Source: DASTPP01 sp035762175 (GTDB taxonomy: Bacteria > Myxococcota_A > Polyangia > Polyangiales > Polyangiaceae). From it: DNA of 64,000 nt. Location: assembly GCA_035762175.1 (NCBI GenBank), contig DASTPP010000020.1:1-64000 (forward strand), read 5' to 3'. The translations under genes and the position numbers were made by a program. Below the pieces are notes generated by a model that saw nothing but the letters and a program-made list of their open reading frames with translations, did no database searches and was not told where the DNA came from. This document shows positions 18,251-26,891 of this stretch, piece after piece. The stretch's first letter is position 1, and each line of letters starts with the position of its first letter.

Positions 18251-18556
18251 ATGAGCGGATGGCGGGTCCGGACCGCCGAGGTGGGGCGAGCCGAATGCGG
18301 CCACCTCGAGGGTCTGCCTGACGAGGTTGCGCCCGCCGGCGAGTGCGAGGACTGCATACGCGAAGGCACCGTGTGGGTTCACCTGCGCCGCTGCCTGGGG
18401 TGCAGGCACGTGGGATGCTGTGACAACTCGCCACGGCGGCACGCCGCGGCACACTGGCGAGCCACCGGCCACCCAGTAATGGCCTCGGCGGAGCCCGGCG
18501 AGGGATGGGCGTGGTGTTACCCGGACGAACTGCTCCTCGTCCACGCCCGCGACTGA
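18251..18556 (+). CDS. UBP-type zinc-finger protein
   Basis: The 101-residue protein consists almost entirely of a UBP/ZnF-UBP-like domain. Candidate zinc ligands are Cys16, His18, Cys32, Cys35, Cys48, Cys51, Cys56/57, His64, His68 and His74, arranged as AECGHL, CEDCI, LRRCLGCRHVGCCDNS and RHAAAHWRATGHPV. In eukaryotes this fold binds the ubiquitin C-terminus; the bacterial partner is unknown. The gene follows the kinase stop by 10 bases with a GGGAGC site, so it is the third gene of the operon. Confidence 0.9.
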   Translation: MSGWRVRTAEVGRAECGHLEGLPDEVAPAGECEDCIREGTVWVHLRRCLGCRHVGCCDNSPRRHAAAHWRATGHPVMASAEPGEGWAWCYPDELLLVHARD

Positions 18557-18577
18557 CAGCGGTCCACTGCTTTCAGG

Positions 18578-19288
18578 TCACTCCGCTGAACGCGCGCTCG
18601 CGAGGTCGGCGGTGAACGAGGTGCCGTTAGCCGCGACCAGCCGAACCTCCTGGATGGCGGCGACCCTGGAGTCAACCGTCCCGCCGCCACCGCACCCATC
18701 TGTCTCGACCTCGCAACTCGCGATCGTGCGGTCCCCGTCGGCTGTCGTAACGACCAAGTCGTACGCGCCTGGTGCTGGGTCCGGTCCGAGAACGGCGAAG
18801 ACCCAAGACGGTTGTCCGTCGTAGAGGAAGACGTGCCCGACCTCGGCGCCGGCGGCGTCAGTGAGGGGCTGGGCCGCGAAGTACTGGCCGTTGGCGATTT
18901 CGAGCGTCTCGCGGTAGTCGGCCGCCAGCTCCCGGTCCTCGGTCGTGGCCTGCCAGACGGTGCCCGCTCCCGCGATGCCAAAGATCGCAGCGGCAGCCGC
19001 GTAGAGCGCGGGCCGGGTGAACCAGTGGCGCAGGCCTCGTGACGGCGCAGCGGTCGATGCCGCGATGCGGTCGAGTACCGCACTCTCGAAGGCGGCGGGA
19101 GGCTCGCGCTCCGGCGCGATCAGCAGCACCTCGTCGGCCAGCCGGCTCAGCTCGTCCAGCTCCTGCCGGCACTCGTCACATTCGTTGAGATGCCGCAGCA
19201 TTCGTGCCCGGTCAGCCCCGCTGGCCGCACCGGTAGCCACTTGGGCGAGCAGGTCGGCCAGTTCGACGCACTCAGTCCGGTCGTCCAC
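18578..19288 (-). CDS. Anti-sigma factor (ZAS domain, RskA-like)
   Basis: The 236-residue protein has an N-terminal zinc anti-sigma motif (HLNECDEC, residues 33-40) that clamps an ECF sigma factor. One membrane helix follows (ALYAAAAAIFGIAGAGTVW, about residues 94-112). The extracytoplasmic region (VGHVFLYDGQPSWVFAVLGP, GAYDLVVTTADG) looks like the RskA sensor domain. The start codon lies inside the 3' end of the sigma gene (17-nt overlap). Release probably follows regulated proteolysis of the membrane segment, as known for RskA; that is inference here. Confidence 0.9.
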   Translation of the reverse strand: MDDRTECVELADLLAQVATGAASGADRARMLRHLNECDECRQELDELSRLADEVLLIAPEREPPAAFESAVLDRIAASTAAPSRGLRHWFTRPALYAAAAAIFGIAGAGTVWQATTEDRELAADYRETLEIANGQYFAAQPLTDAAGAEVGHVFLYDGQPSWVFAVLGPDPAPGAYDLVVTTADGDRTIASCEVETDGCGGGGTVDSRVAAIQEVRLVAANGTSFTADLASARSAE

Positions 19289-19817
19289 GGCTCACCTCCA
19301 ATGTCGATCGCAGTTTGGCCAGCCCGGTACGGATGCGGGATTTCGCGGTTCCGAGCGGGATGTCCTGCCGGTCGCTGATCTCTTGTGCGGTCAGGCCGAA
19401 ATGCACCGCCAGCACAACTGCGACAGCCTGTTCGCGCGGAATCGAGCGCAGCGCGGCAGAGATGTGGTCGCTGTCGGCGTGCCTATCGCTGTCGTCGACG
19501 CCGGCGACGAGCAGCTCGGCGACCGCAGCCGGGTCGACCGGTAGCGCCCTCCGGACCCGCAACATGTCGATGGCCAGATTTCTGGTGATGGTAAGCAGCC
19601 AGGTCGACACCCTGCCCCGCCGCGCGTCGAAGCTGCCCGCGTGCCGCCACGCTCGGAGAAACGCCTCCTGGGCTACCTCCTCGGCGTCCGCCGCGGTTCC
19701 AACAACGGTTAACGCCAGCCCGTAGACCCGGGCCTGGAACCGGCGGACGAAGGTGGCCGCGGCGTCAGTGTCTCCAGCCGCCATTCCGGCGAGCAGCGCT
19801 TCGTCCGAGACTTTCAC
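19272..19817 (-). CDS. ECF-type RNA polymerase sigma factor
   Basis: The 181-residue protein (GTG at 19817) has sigma region 2 (VRRFQARVYGLALTVVG, DAEEVAQEAFLRAWRHAGSF, RRGRVSTWLLTITRNLAIDM) and region 4 (LRSIPREQAVAVVLAVHFGL, TAQEISDRQDIPLGTAKSRI). The open frame extends 63 codons upstream, but that part is not sigma-like, so the start is placed at VKVSDEALLAGM. It is co-expressed with the anti-sigma gene and is divergent from the lipoprotein/cytochrome operon at 19925. That operon is a likely part of its regulon together with its own promoter in the 107-bp gap. Confidence 0.92.
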   Translation of the reverse strand: MKVSDEALLAGMAAGDTDAAATFVRRFQARVYGLALTVVGTAADAEEVAQEAFLRAWRHAGSFDARRGRVSTWLLTITRNLAIDMLRVRRALPVDPAAVAELLVAGVDDSDRHADSDHISAALRSIPREQAVAVVLAVHFGLTAQEISDRQDIPLGTAKSRIRTGLAKLRSTLEVSRGRPD

Positions 19818-19924
19818 ACCCAGTACTACGTAGCAGCGCGGCAAAAAGATTGATGTCACAAACGATCCATTCAGGGTCGCCCTCCGTAGTACACGGCATA
19901 ACCGAATGATGGGGAGGAACAGGG

Positions 19925-20359
19925 ATGTCCAGGCTGCGAATTGGGTCAGTCGTCGGGGTTGTGCTGCTGCTCGCGGCGTGCGGGAGCGACGGGGGTGGCG
20001 ACGCAACCACCGCGTCCGGCGAAGGCGGCATGACCTTGTCGATTACTGCACCGGAAGACGGTGCCGAGGTAAGCCCACCGTTCACCGTCCAGTTCGACTC
20101 GAGCGAGGAGCTCGGGCCGACCGAAGACGGCGTCCACCACGTCCACATCTACTGGGACGGCGACGACAGCGAGTACACGGTCGTTGAGGCGGACAGCTTC
20201 GAGATCACCGAGGCACCGGACGGAGAGCACACGCTCAGCGCCTCGCTGCGAAACGCCGACCACTCTCCGGCCGGAGTGGAGGCAGAGATCTCCGTCACTG
20301 TCGGTGGAGGCGACGGGTCGGGCGCCGACAAGGGTGACGACGGTGGTATCAGCTACTGA
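19925..20359 (+). CDS. Small secreted lipoprotein, Ig-like
   Basis: The 144-residue protein has a lipoprotein signal (IGSVVGVVLLLAACG) and a single beta-sandwich-like domain: MTLSITAPEDGAEVSPPFTV, DGVHHVHIYWDGDD, SFEITEAPDGEHTLSASLRN. It ends in a Gly/Asp-rich tail. The HHVHIYWDGD and PDGEHTLSA blocks resemble DUF4399-type extracellular domains, which may bind a metal or present a surface ligand. The stop lies 17 nt inside the next gene, so it is coupled to the membrane cytochrome. It probably sits on the outer face of the membrane next to that cytochrome. Confidence 0.85.
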   Translation: MSRLRIGSVVGVVLLLAACGSDGGGDATTASGEGGMTLSITAPEDGAEVSPPFTVQFDSSEELGPTEDGVHHVHIYWDGDDSEYTVVEADSFEITEAPDGEHTLSASLRNADHSPAGVEAEISVTVGGGDGSGADKGDDGGISY

Positions 20360-21020
20360 CCGCGACGCCCGAGTAGAGCGAAACAACCGGCGGACCAGAT
20401 GGTTCCACGCCGGGATCTATGTCGCCGTGCTCGGTCTGCTCGCGACGGGGTGGTGGCTGTGGACTGGCCAAGAAGGCCGGCCGAGCGTGCTGGCCCGGCT
20501 TTCCGGGGTCAGCGACACCGACCTGCATACCTACCTTGGATGGGCACTCGCTGCGGTCGCCGGCATCGGCGTGGTCCTTGGCTGGCGGGCGGCGATGATG
20601 CTCGCGCGAGACTCCGTCCGGTACCGCAGAAGTGACCTCGCGTGGTTCGTGCGATGGCCGCGGGCGGTATTCACGGGACGGTTCGCCCGCCATGACGGGC
20701 ACTTCGACCCAGGGCAGCGCATCGCCAACATCGCGATGATCGCGCTGTTGCTTGCGCTTGTAATTTCCGGGATCGGCCTGGTCGTCGTAAGTGGCGGGCC
20801 GGCGTTCGTCTGGTTCGGCCGCATCCATCGCTGGTCGACCTACTTGTTCACACCGATCGTCGTCGGCCACATACTCGTCGCGTCCGGGATCCTCCCCGGT
20901 TACCGGGGGGTATGGCGGTCCATGCACTTCGGCGGACGGCTGCGGGAACGCGACGCCGCCCGGGTGTGGCCTGCGTGGATGGCACACACCCGGGCACGGC
21001 GCCGGGATGACGGGCGCTAG
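20343..21020 (+). CDS. Membrane cytochrome b (formate-dehydrogenase gamma / hydrogenase b type)
   Basis: The 225-residue protein has four membrane helices. Histidines in RWFHAGIYVAV, DLHTYLGWALA, GRIHRWSTYLF and IVVGHILVASG could ligate two b-type haems. This is the di-haem cytochrome b561/formate dehydrogenase gamma pattern, which moves electrons to quinone. The GTG at 20343 is chosen because AAGGG lies 8 bases upstream; the GTG at 20334 sits too close to it. No catalytic dehydrogenase subunit adjoins it. The electron donor is therefore unclear; the coupled lipoprotein at 19925 is the only visible partner. Confidence 0.86.
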   Translation: MVSATDRDARVERNNRRTRWFHAGIYVAVLGLLATGWWLWTGQEGRPSVLARLSGVSDTDLHTYLGWALAAVAGIGVVLGWRAAMMLARDSVRYRRSDLAWFVRWPRAVFTGRFARHDGHFDPGQRIANIAMIALLLALVISGIGLVVVSGGPAFVWFGRIHRWSTYLFTPIVVGHILVASGILPGYRGVWRSMHFGGRLRERDAARVWPAWMAHTRARRRDDGR

Positions 21021-23254
21021 CTGTGGCTAAGCGACGGCAGGCGGCGCAGCGGCCCCGGCAGCCACCAGTTGCGCTCGCCCAGCAACCGCATCGCCGACGG
21101 CAGGATCACCGCCCGGACGATCGTCGCGTCGATCAAGACGGCCGCCGCCATGCCCACGCCCATCTGCTTGAACTCGACCATCGACAGCAGGGCGAAGATC
21201 GAGAAGACGGCGACCATGACGAAGGCCGCGCTCGTCACCACACCGGCTGACGCCGTGATGCCGTGTTCAATGGCCGTCCGGTTAGACATGCCGGCCAGTC
21301 GGCCCTCGCGGATCCGGCTCACCACGAAGATGTGGTAGTCCATCGACAGGCCGAAGAGGATCACGAACAGGAACAGCGGCAGCCAAGTGATGATCGCACC
21401 GGTCGAGGAGAACCCGAGCAGTCCCTCTGCCCACGAGTTCTGGAACACCAACACCAGCAACCCGTACGCCGCTCCCACCGACAACAGGTTGAGCCCAGCA
21501 GCGGTCAGCGCCACCGTCAGCGATCGGAACGCCAAGGTCAGCACGACGACACTAAGCAGCATCACGAAGCCGATCACGTAGGGCAGCCGCTCGCCCATCT
21601 GGTCGCGGAAGTCATTCTCCCCGGCGATCGGCCCAGTGACGCCGGCGTCGATGCCGTCCAGCGAGCTAAGCGACTCGTCCACCATCGCTCGCAGCGAGTC
21701 CAGGGATTCGCGCTGCTGAGCGTCGTCCAGCCCGCCAGCAACCGGCACGAGGAACCGGACGACCTCTCCCCCGGCAGCGAGCTCGACGGATGGGACGCCC
21801 GCGGCGGCGAATACCGGATCGGCCTCCGTACGCTCGGTCAACTCCGCCACGGCTGCCTCGACCGCCGGGACGTCGAGCGACCCGCCATCCTCGGCCCAGA
21901 CCGCAACGGTGTGGGCTGTGCCCTCCCGCGGGTACGCGTCGGAGATCCGGTTCAGCGTCTCGACCTCGGCGATCGAACCCGGCAGGTCGTCCAGTTCCGG
22001 CTCGCCCAGTTTCATTCCCACAGCTGGAGCCGCCAGCGCGCCCAAGGCGAGGACACCGACCGTGAAGGACACGGCGGGACGGCGCAGCACCGGGCGGAGC
22101 ACCGCCGGCCAGAACCGCGATCCGCCCTCACGCCGGGTCAGCCGCCACAGCAACGGAATCCGCGGCCGGTCCACCCAGCGGCCGAGCAGCGCCAGCAGCG
22201 CCGGCAGCACGGTCAGCGACCCGACCACGGCCACTGCGATGACCAGAATCGTCCCGACCGCGAATGAGTCGAACACGGCGAGCCCAGCGAAGAACATGCC
22301 GGCCATCGCCACCACAGTCGTCAGGCCGGAGACGACCACAGCGCGTCCGGACGTCGCCGCGGCGATCTCGATGGAGCGCTCGACGGGGTCTCCACTGGCC
22401 CGCTGTTCACGCTCCCGGCGGATGTAGAACAGCGAGTAGTCGACACCTACGGCCATGCCGATCAGCAGCACGACCGAGGCCAGCATCTCCGTCGACGGGA
22501 CCAGGTACGAGGCGAACGCCGACAAGCCGAGCGCGGTGGCGACCGACGAAAACGCCAGCAACACCGGGACGCCGGCCGCGATAAGCGCACCGAACACCAC
22601 CGCCAGGATCGCGAGCGTCACCGGCAGTGACATCACCTCGGCCAGCTTGAAGTCCTCCTCCACCACTTGGTCGATCGCTTCGCCCAGCGAAGCCTCGCCA
22701 ACCTGCTCGATTGACAGGTCTGAGTGGCCCGCCGCGATCGCGTCAACGGCCGCTTTGAGCTCCCTGGCAACCGCGGCTGACGCTTCGTCCTGCTCGTCGC
22801 CGTTGCCGTCTACCTCCTCCAGCGACACCTCGACCAACATCGAGCTGCCGTCCTGAGACGGGACCGGCTCGCCCACCGACGCTACCCCTGAAACCGCGGC
22901 AGCAGCGTTGGAAAGCTCCCGTAGAGCCGGCTCTGCGGCGGCCATGTCGAGCGTCCCGCCGTCGGCACTCTGGACCAGAACTGATTCGGTCGGCACCTCG
23001 CCGAAGTCGGCATCGCGCAACGCTGTGTCAGCCGGTCCTGAAGCTCCTACGGTCATGGACGACTCGTCGAGGTCCTTACCGCCGATCGCGCCGCCACCGA
23101 TGACGGCTGCGGCGACGAAGGCGATCCACAGAAACAGCGCGAGCCAGCGGTGCCGAGCGCTCCAAGTGGCGATCGCGACGACCGGCCCGCGCCGCGGTGG
23201 CGGTTTGGGTGCGGACGGTTCTCGTTCGAGTTCGATGACGGTTGGTGTGGACAT
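21017..23254 (-). CDS. MMPL/RND-family membrane transporter
   Basis: The 745-residue protein is built as a tandem repeat. Each half has a helix (HRWLALFLWIAFVAAAVIG; VSFTVGVLALGALAAPAVG), a large extracytoplasmic domain and a five-helix bundle. The bundles contain the RND/MMPL signature VLLIGMAVGVDYSLFYIRRE in half 1 and LFGLSMDYHIFVVSRIREG in half 2, with the conserved Asp-Tyr pairs used for proton coupling. Such proteins export lipids or hydrophobic molecules. No glycopeptidolipid or lipid genes adjoin it. It converges on the cytochrome gene with a 4-nt stop overlap. Confidence 0.94.
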   Translation of the reverse strand: MSTPTVIELEREPSAPKPPPRRGPVVAIATWSARHRWLALFLWIAFVAAAVIGGGAIGGKDLDESSMTVGASGPADTALRDADFGEVPTESVLVQSADGGTLDMAAAEPALRELSNAAAAVSGVASVGEPVPSQDGSSMLVEVSLEEVDGNGDEQDEASAAVARELKAAVDAIAAGHSDLSIEQVGEASLGEAIDQVVEEDFKLAEVMSLPVTLAILAVVFGALIAAGVPVLLAFSSVATALGLSAFASYLVPSTEMLASVVLLIGMAVGVDYSLFYIRREREQRASGDPVERSIEIAAATSGRAVVVSGLTTVVAMAGMFFAGLAVFDSFAVGTILVIAVAVVGSLTVLPALLALLGRWVDRPRIPLLWRLTRREGGSRFWPAVLRPVLRRPAVSFTVGVLALGALAAPAVGMKLGEPELDDLPGSIAEVETLNRISDAYPREGTAHTVAVWAEDGGSLDVPAVEAAVAELTERTEADPVFAAAGVPSVELAAGGEVVRFLVPVAGGLDDAQQRESLDSLRAMVDESLSSLDGIDAGVTGPIAGENDFRDQMGERLPYVIGFVMLLSVVVLTLAFRSLTVALTAAGLNLLSVGAAYGLLVLVFQNSWAEGLLGFSSTGAIITWLPLFLFVILFGLSMDYHIFVVSRIREGRLAGMSNRTAIEHGITASAGVVTSAAFVMVAVFSIFALLSMVEFKQMGVGMAAAVLIDATIVRAVILPSAMRLLGERNWWLPGPLRRLPSLSHS

Positions 23255-23672
23255 GTGTGACCCCCAGGTAAGGACTCCTGATTTCGGCCCTTCGAGGGTC
23301 TCGGCAAAGCGGCCCGCCGTACATCGGGGAAGGTCCCAGCGATCGTGGGGGGATTCCCTGGTCGTTCCCCGAGGCCCAGGCGCTCACCTGGCGTCTCTTA
23401 CTCAGGGTCGGGCCAGGGTCGGCGCCGCGCGTTAGGCGGTGGACGCGCAAGCGAACCGTGCCGAGCGCCACTCCCCTGACGATCAAGCCGGCCGCGAGCA
23501 GGTTGACCGCATTGATCGATTCGCCGGGCACGAATGCTGCGGAGGCGAGATCAACCTGCCCTGACGCGGTCGTGTCTACGCGATCTGCTGAAAAGAAGCG
23601 GCACGGCACCCGGCAAATCCGGGTGACCGACGATGCGATGCGCCCGGTTGCTTCGGCGCCGCAACCGAGTCG
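23255..23672. other. Intergenic region, no gene recognised
   Basis: The 418 bases upstream of the MMPL gene hold only scattered open frames without family resemblance. One minus-strand stretch near 23420-23560 reads GESINAVNLLAAGLIVRGVA followed by basic residues. It could be decayed coding sequence but has no start or homology I recognise. Confidence 0.35.
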
Positions 23673-23864
23673 CTAATCGGCCTTGGGAATGACGATCCAC
23701 AGAATGATGTAGACGAGCTCCGCTGCCCCCGTGATCGCGAAGATCACGAACAGCACCCTAATCAGGAACACCGAGATCCCGAACCGGTTGGCCAGCGCAG
23801 CACACACGCCGGCGATCATCCGACCCTCACCGGCGCGAGGCCGCTCAAGCGCACGTGTAGCCAT
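23673..23864 (-). CDS. PspC-domain protein
   Basis: The 63-residue protein is almost wholly a PspC domain: MIAGVCAALANRFGISVFLI then RVLFVIFAITGAAELVYIIL and WIVIPKAD. Members sit in the membrane and take part in envelope-stress signalling (phage-shock response); stand-alone short forms are common in actinomycetes. The neighbouring binding-protein gene is divergent. No PspA gene is nearby. Confidence 0.9.
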   Translation of the reverse strand: MATRALERPRAGEGRMIAGVCAALANRFGISVFLIRVLFVIFAITGAAELVYIILWIVIPKAD

Positions 23865-23959
23865 GACCTAATCCTTACCAGCAAAGCGGATCTGAACCTC
23901 GGATCTTCTCTCCACGTACCCGTAGTGGGGGCACAGGTAGTACAGGAGAGGTGATCAAA

Positions 23960-24853
23960 GTGGAACCACGCCCCACCAGACCGTACCTGCTTCGCCGCCT
24001 GGTGGTCGGCATACCGATCGCCGCGGCCGCGCTCCTCGCGCTGAGCGGTCTGTCCGCTCCGGCCAGTGGTGGGACCACAGAGGATGCTGTAGATCTCAGC
24101 ACCGTCCGGCTCCTCACCGTCGGAGCCGGGAATACCGACCACTTCCTCGAGAAACTCGTTGCCGGGTTCGAGGCGGAGAGCGGATACGACGTCATCGTCA
24201 CGGAAGGTGCCATCGACATCTTCGACCGGGCCCGCGCCAGCGAGGCCGACATCGTCATGGCCCACTTCGGGTTCACCGAACTGGAGGATTTCGTCACGGA
24301 GGGGTACGGCCACTGGCCCACCACGGTCATGTCGAACTCCGTCGCGTTCCTCAGCCCGCCCGGCGACCCTGCCGGTATCAAGGACGCCGCGGACCCAGTG
24401 GAGGCATTTCAGCTCATCGCTGAGCAGGAGCATCCCTTTGTCGTCAACAATCTCGGCGAAACCCTGTTCATCACGGACACGGTGTGGAACGCGGCCGGGC
24501 GGCCGGACAAGGGAGACTGGTACATCGACGTCGGCCTCAGCGGCCCACAGGCGGTACGAGCGGCCGCGCAGCGGGGCGCCTACACTATGTGGGGCCTGCA
24601 CCCGTTCTTCATGATTCAGGACAGCCCACAGCCGGTGAGCCTGGAGGCAGTGCTGTACAACGACTCGCTGATGCAGCGGATTCTCGCGACCGTTGTCGTG
24701 CAGCGCCCGCCGGGCCGGGTCAACGAGGCGGGGGCATTCGCCCTCCAGGAGTATCTGGTCCGACCTGACACTCAGGCCGCGATTCGCAACTTCCGGACGC
24801 GGGGTATTGACAGGCCCATCTTCTGGCCGGCCGCCAACCAGAACGACAACTGA
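23960..24853 (+). CDS. Tungstate/molybdate-type periplasmic substrate-binding protein, orphan
   Basis: The 297-residue protein has a signal region (LLRRLVVGIPIAAAALLALS, ending near ASGG) and a type-2 solute-binding fold (PBP2): RLLTVGAGNTDHFLEKLVAG, SGYDVIVTEGAIDIFDRARA, EADIVMAHFG, AQRGAYTMWGLHPFF. The layout is that of TupA/WtpA-like proteins, which bind oxyanions. No permease or ATPase gene follows, so it may feed a distant transporter or act as a sensor. The GTG at 23960 is preferred because AGGAGAGG lies 8 bases upstream. Confidence 0.8.
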   Translation: MEPRPTRPYLLRRLVVGIPIAAAALLALSGLSAPASGGTTEDAVDLSTVRLLTVGAGNTDHFLEKLVAGFEAESGYDVIVTEGAIDIFDRARASEADIVMAHFGFTELEDFVTEGYGHWPTTVMSNSVAFLSPPGDPAGIKDAADPVEAFQLIAEQEHPFVVNNLGETLFITDTVWNAAGRPDKGDWYIDVGLSGPQAVRAAAQRGAYTMWGLHPFFMIQDSPQPVSLEAVLYNDSLMQRILATVVVQRPPGRVNEAGAFALQEYLVRPDTQAAIRNFRTRGIDRPIFWPAANQNDN

Positions 24854-24856
24854 TCA

Positions 24857-24911
24857 GACTCGTGCGCCGGCCCGCCTGGGTGCCGTGCGAAACCGGGTCG
24901 GCGCACGACTC
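24857..24911. terminator. Hairpin between convergent genes
   Basis: The arms 24857-24874 (GACTCGTGCGCCGGCCCG) and 24894-24911 (CGGGTCGGCGCACGACTC) pair over 18 bp with one mismatch and one G-T. The loop is 19 nt. It lies exactly between the binding-protein stop and the stop of the convergent WYL gene, so it is probably a bidirectional terminator. There is no U-tract. Confidence 0.65.
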
Positions 24912-25900
24912 TATCGATGGTGATTCAGCAGGTTGCGCGCGAGCTCGCGCGCGGCGTCAGCGAGCTCGGACGGAGAGACGACAAAGGCATCCGTCCCCGC
25001 GGCCATCAGCAGCAAGCCGAGCCGCTGCTCGACCGGCCGCAGCAGAAGCGCGCGCAGCTTCACCGAATCCTCGTCCTCGGCGAGCAGTTCGGCAGACTCG
25101 GCGTACAGCTCGACAGCCCACCGGGCACCCTGCGGGACGACGACCTCGACGGCCTGCAACTGCCGGTTCGCGGCGGCCAACTCGGCCGCATCCTCGGGCC
25201 TTGAGAACGTCTCGTCCAGGACCTCCAGCTCGCGGATACCCGACACCAGATACGTCCGGATGGCGCCGTCCCGCCCGACTACGGCCGCGTCCACCTCCCA
25301 ACCCCGCCGGGTATGCAGTACTCGGTATGGCTCGATCACCCGCTCGACGACGCCGGGATGCCAGGCTCGGGCGTACACGATGCGGGCCCGCCGGCAGTCC
25401 CGGGCCGCCTCCCGCAGCACCCGGGCGCGGTCGCCGAGCCACCGAGGGCCTCCCCGGTCGAAGCCGTCGAGCACACTGTCGTCGAGTTTCGCGAGCGCCG
25501 ATTCGAGCACGTCGTTATCCGACTCCTCGGACAGCAGGTCGTGGCCCGCCCGCGAGACAACAGTCAGCTCGCCCAGCGACAGGAACTTCGCCCCAACGTC
25601 CACCCCTGTCCGCAGGTCCCGAAGCCGAACGTACGCGGCGCTCCCGAAGTCCGGGTATTCCTCGTCGTCCCCCGGCAACGGGCCGGCGACGAACTCGATC
25701 ACCGGCTCCCGGTAGGCGCCACTCAGCCCTGGCGGGACGTCCGCCTGGTAGTAGGCACGGATCTCCTCACGCAGCTCGTCTTCGCTGGTCCCGAGCTGAG
25801 TCGCGAGGTCCGACAGGCGCATTCCGGCCGGGTGCAGGGCAAGGATCGGTATCGCCCGGGCGACCCGCGCGAACCTCGTCACGTACCGCGGCGTAGTCAT
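24911..25900 (-). CDS. WYL-domain transcriptional regulator (PafC-like), second gene
   Basis: The 329-residue protein has an N-terminal winged helix (VARAIPILALHPAGMRLSDLATQLGTSEDELREEI). A WYL-type region follows (ARIVYARAWHPGVVERVIEP, YRVLHTRRGWEVDAAV, RTYLVSGIRELEVL) and a C-terminal WCX extension. It starts inside the stop of its partner gene (ATGA at 25897-25900). Tandem WYL proteins of this type form PafBC-like heterodimers that respond to single-stranded DNA or DNA damage. No proteasome genes adjoin this pair. Confidence 0.88.
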   Translation of the reverse strand: MTTPRYVTRFARVARAIPILALHPAGMRLSDLATQLGTSEDELREEIRAYYQADVPPGLSGAYREPVIEFVAGPLPGDDEEYPDFGSAAYVRLRDLRTGVDVGAKFLSLGELTVVSRAGHDLLSEESDNDVLESALAKLDDSVLDGFDRGGPRWLGDRARVLREAARDCRRARIVYARAWHPGVVERVIEPYRVLHTRRGWEVDAAVVGRDGAIRTYLVSGIRELEVLDETFSRPEDAAELAAANRQLQAVEVVVPQGARWAVELYAESAELLAEDEDSVKLRALLLRPVEQRLGLLLMAAGTDAFVVSPSELADAARELARNLLNHHR

Positions 25901-26823
25901 GATTCTCCTGCGAGGCGGGCGAGCTCGTCGATGATCTCTTTACGGACATCGTCCGGCCTGCGTACCCGAACCCGCGTCCCCAGCGCATAGAGGCGCGTCC
26001 GGAATGCGGAGCGGTTTGTCACGCGAAGCGTCAGCACTGCCCGGTCCCCGTCCGCACGCTCCGCGACCACGGGATGCAGGGCCAACTTGACCTGCTCGAC
26101 GAATTCCGGAGCCGTCTCGACCTCGACATCGGTCGGAGGGTCGACCTCCCACGTCGTGGGGTTCAGTGAATTGGGCGCGACCTCTTCGCCGGGACGCGCG
26201 GTACCCGGCTGGTCCAGCGAGAGATTCTTCATCCGGTCGACGACGAAGAACTTCTCGGTGCGGCTCGCTTCCTCCCACCCGACGAGGTACCACCCGGATG
26301 GCCCCGGCTGGACGACCCTCGGATGCACGGTGCGGGGCCGGCCCTTGTACATAAACTGCACGACCTGTCGATTCGCGGCCGCTATCAGGCACAGCGGCAA
26401 CCGCGTGTCATGCGTCGGCCTCGGTTCGACTCTGGCGTGGGCGACGGGGTGTTCCGGCGGGCCGGCGTCCGTCCCGACATACTCGGCGAACTCCTCGACG
26501 CCCGCCAGGCGCCCCACCCGGGCCAGCTCCGCCTGCTCGGCGGGGGTCAGCTCGACGCGGAGCCGGATATCGCGCGCGTGCAGGACGTAGTGGCCCTCCG
26601 TCCCCGGATCAGCCACGTTCTGGATGTCCCATCCGGACTGGTTGAGATAGCTGATGTCCTTGGTGAGCATCCGGCGCTGGCTGTCCGGCGACGTACCGCC
26701 GTACCTCGCCACCTCCAGCAGGCGCTCCTGCGTGGTACCCGCCTTGCCGGCCCCTTCGAGCACGGCAAGAATTCGTACCAGTCGTTCAATCGGACCCAGC
26801 TGATCGCGTCCGCCCCTGGACAC
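25897..26823 (-). CDS. WYL-domain transcriptional regulator (PafB-like), first gene
   Basis: The protein has about 308 residues. The N-terminal HTH (RLVRILAVLEGAGKAGTTQERLLEVA) is followed by the WYL fold (ANRQVVQFMYKGRPRTVHPR, PSGWYLVGWEEASRTEKFFV, DRMKNLSL) and a C-terminal domain. The GTG at 26823 is chosen over the TTG at 26841 because a GGGGGG run precedes it. The duplicated copy of this region at 27009-27093 also keeps the codons for SRGGRD after an ATG at the matching position. The overlap with the PafC-like gene means they are translated together. Confidence 0.88.
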   Translation of the reverse strand: MSRGGRDQLGPIERLVRILAVLEGAGKAGTTQERLLEVARYGGTSPDSQRRMLTKDISYLNQSGWDIQNVADPGTEGHYVLHARDIRLRVELTPAEQAELARVGRLAGVEEFAEYVGTDAGPPEHPVAHARVEPRPTHDTRLPLCLIAAANRQVVQFMYKGRPRTVHPRVVQPGPSGWYLVGWEEASRTEKFFVVDRMKNLSLDQPGTARPGEEVAPNSLNPTTWEVDPPTDVEVETAPEFVEQVKLALHPVVAERADGDRAVLTLRVTNRSAFRTRLYALGTRVRVRRPDDVRKEIIDELARLAGES

Positions 26824-26891
26824 AGTCCCCCCAACAATCAATTGGGCGGCCTACCGTGCAGATCATGAACCTCATCGGCGAGTTTGTCCAG
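26803..26891. repeat. Direct repeat A: leader and first codons of the WYL gene
   Basis: This 89-base block has a diverged second copy at 27009-27093 in the same orientation. Shared blocks are ATCGCGTCCGCCCCTGGACA, AGTCCCCC, GGGCGG, TACCGTGCA and ATCGGCG. It covers the start codon and presumed promoter of the minus-strand WYL gene. Confidence 0.65.
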
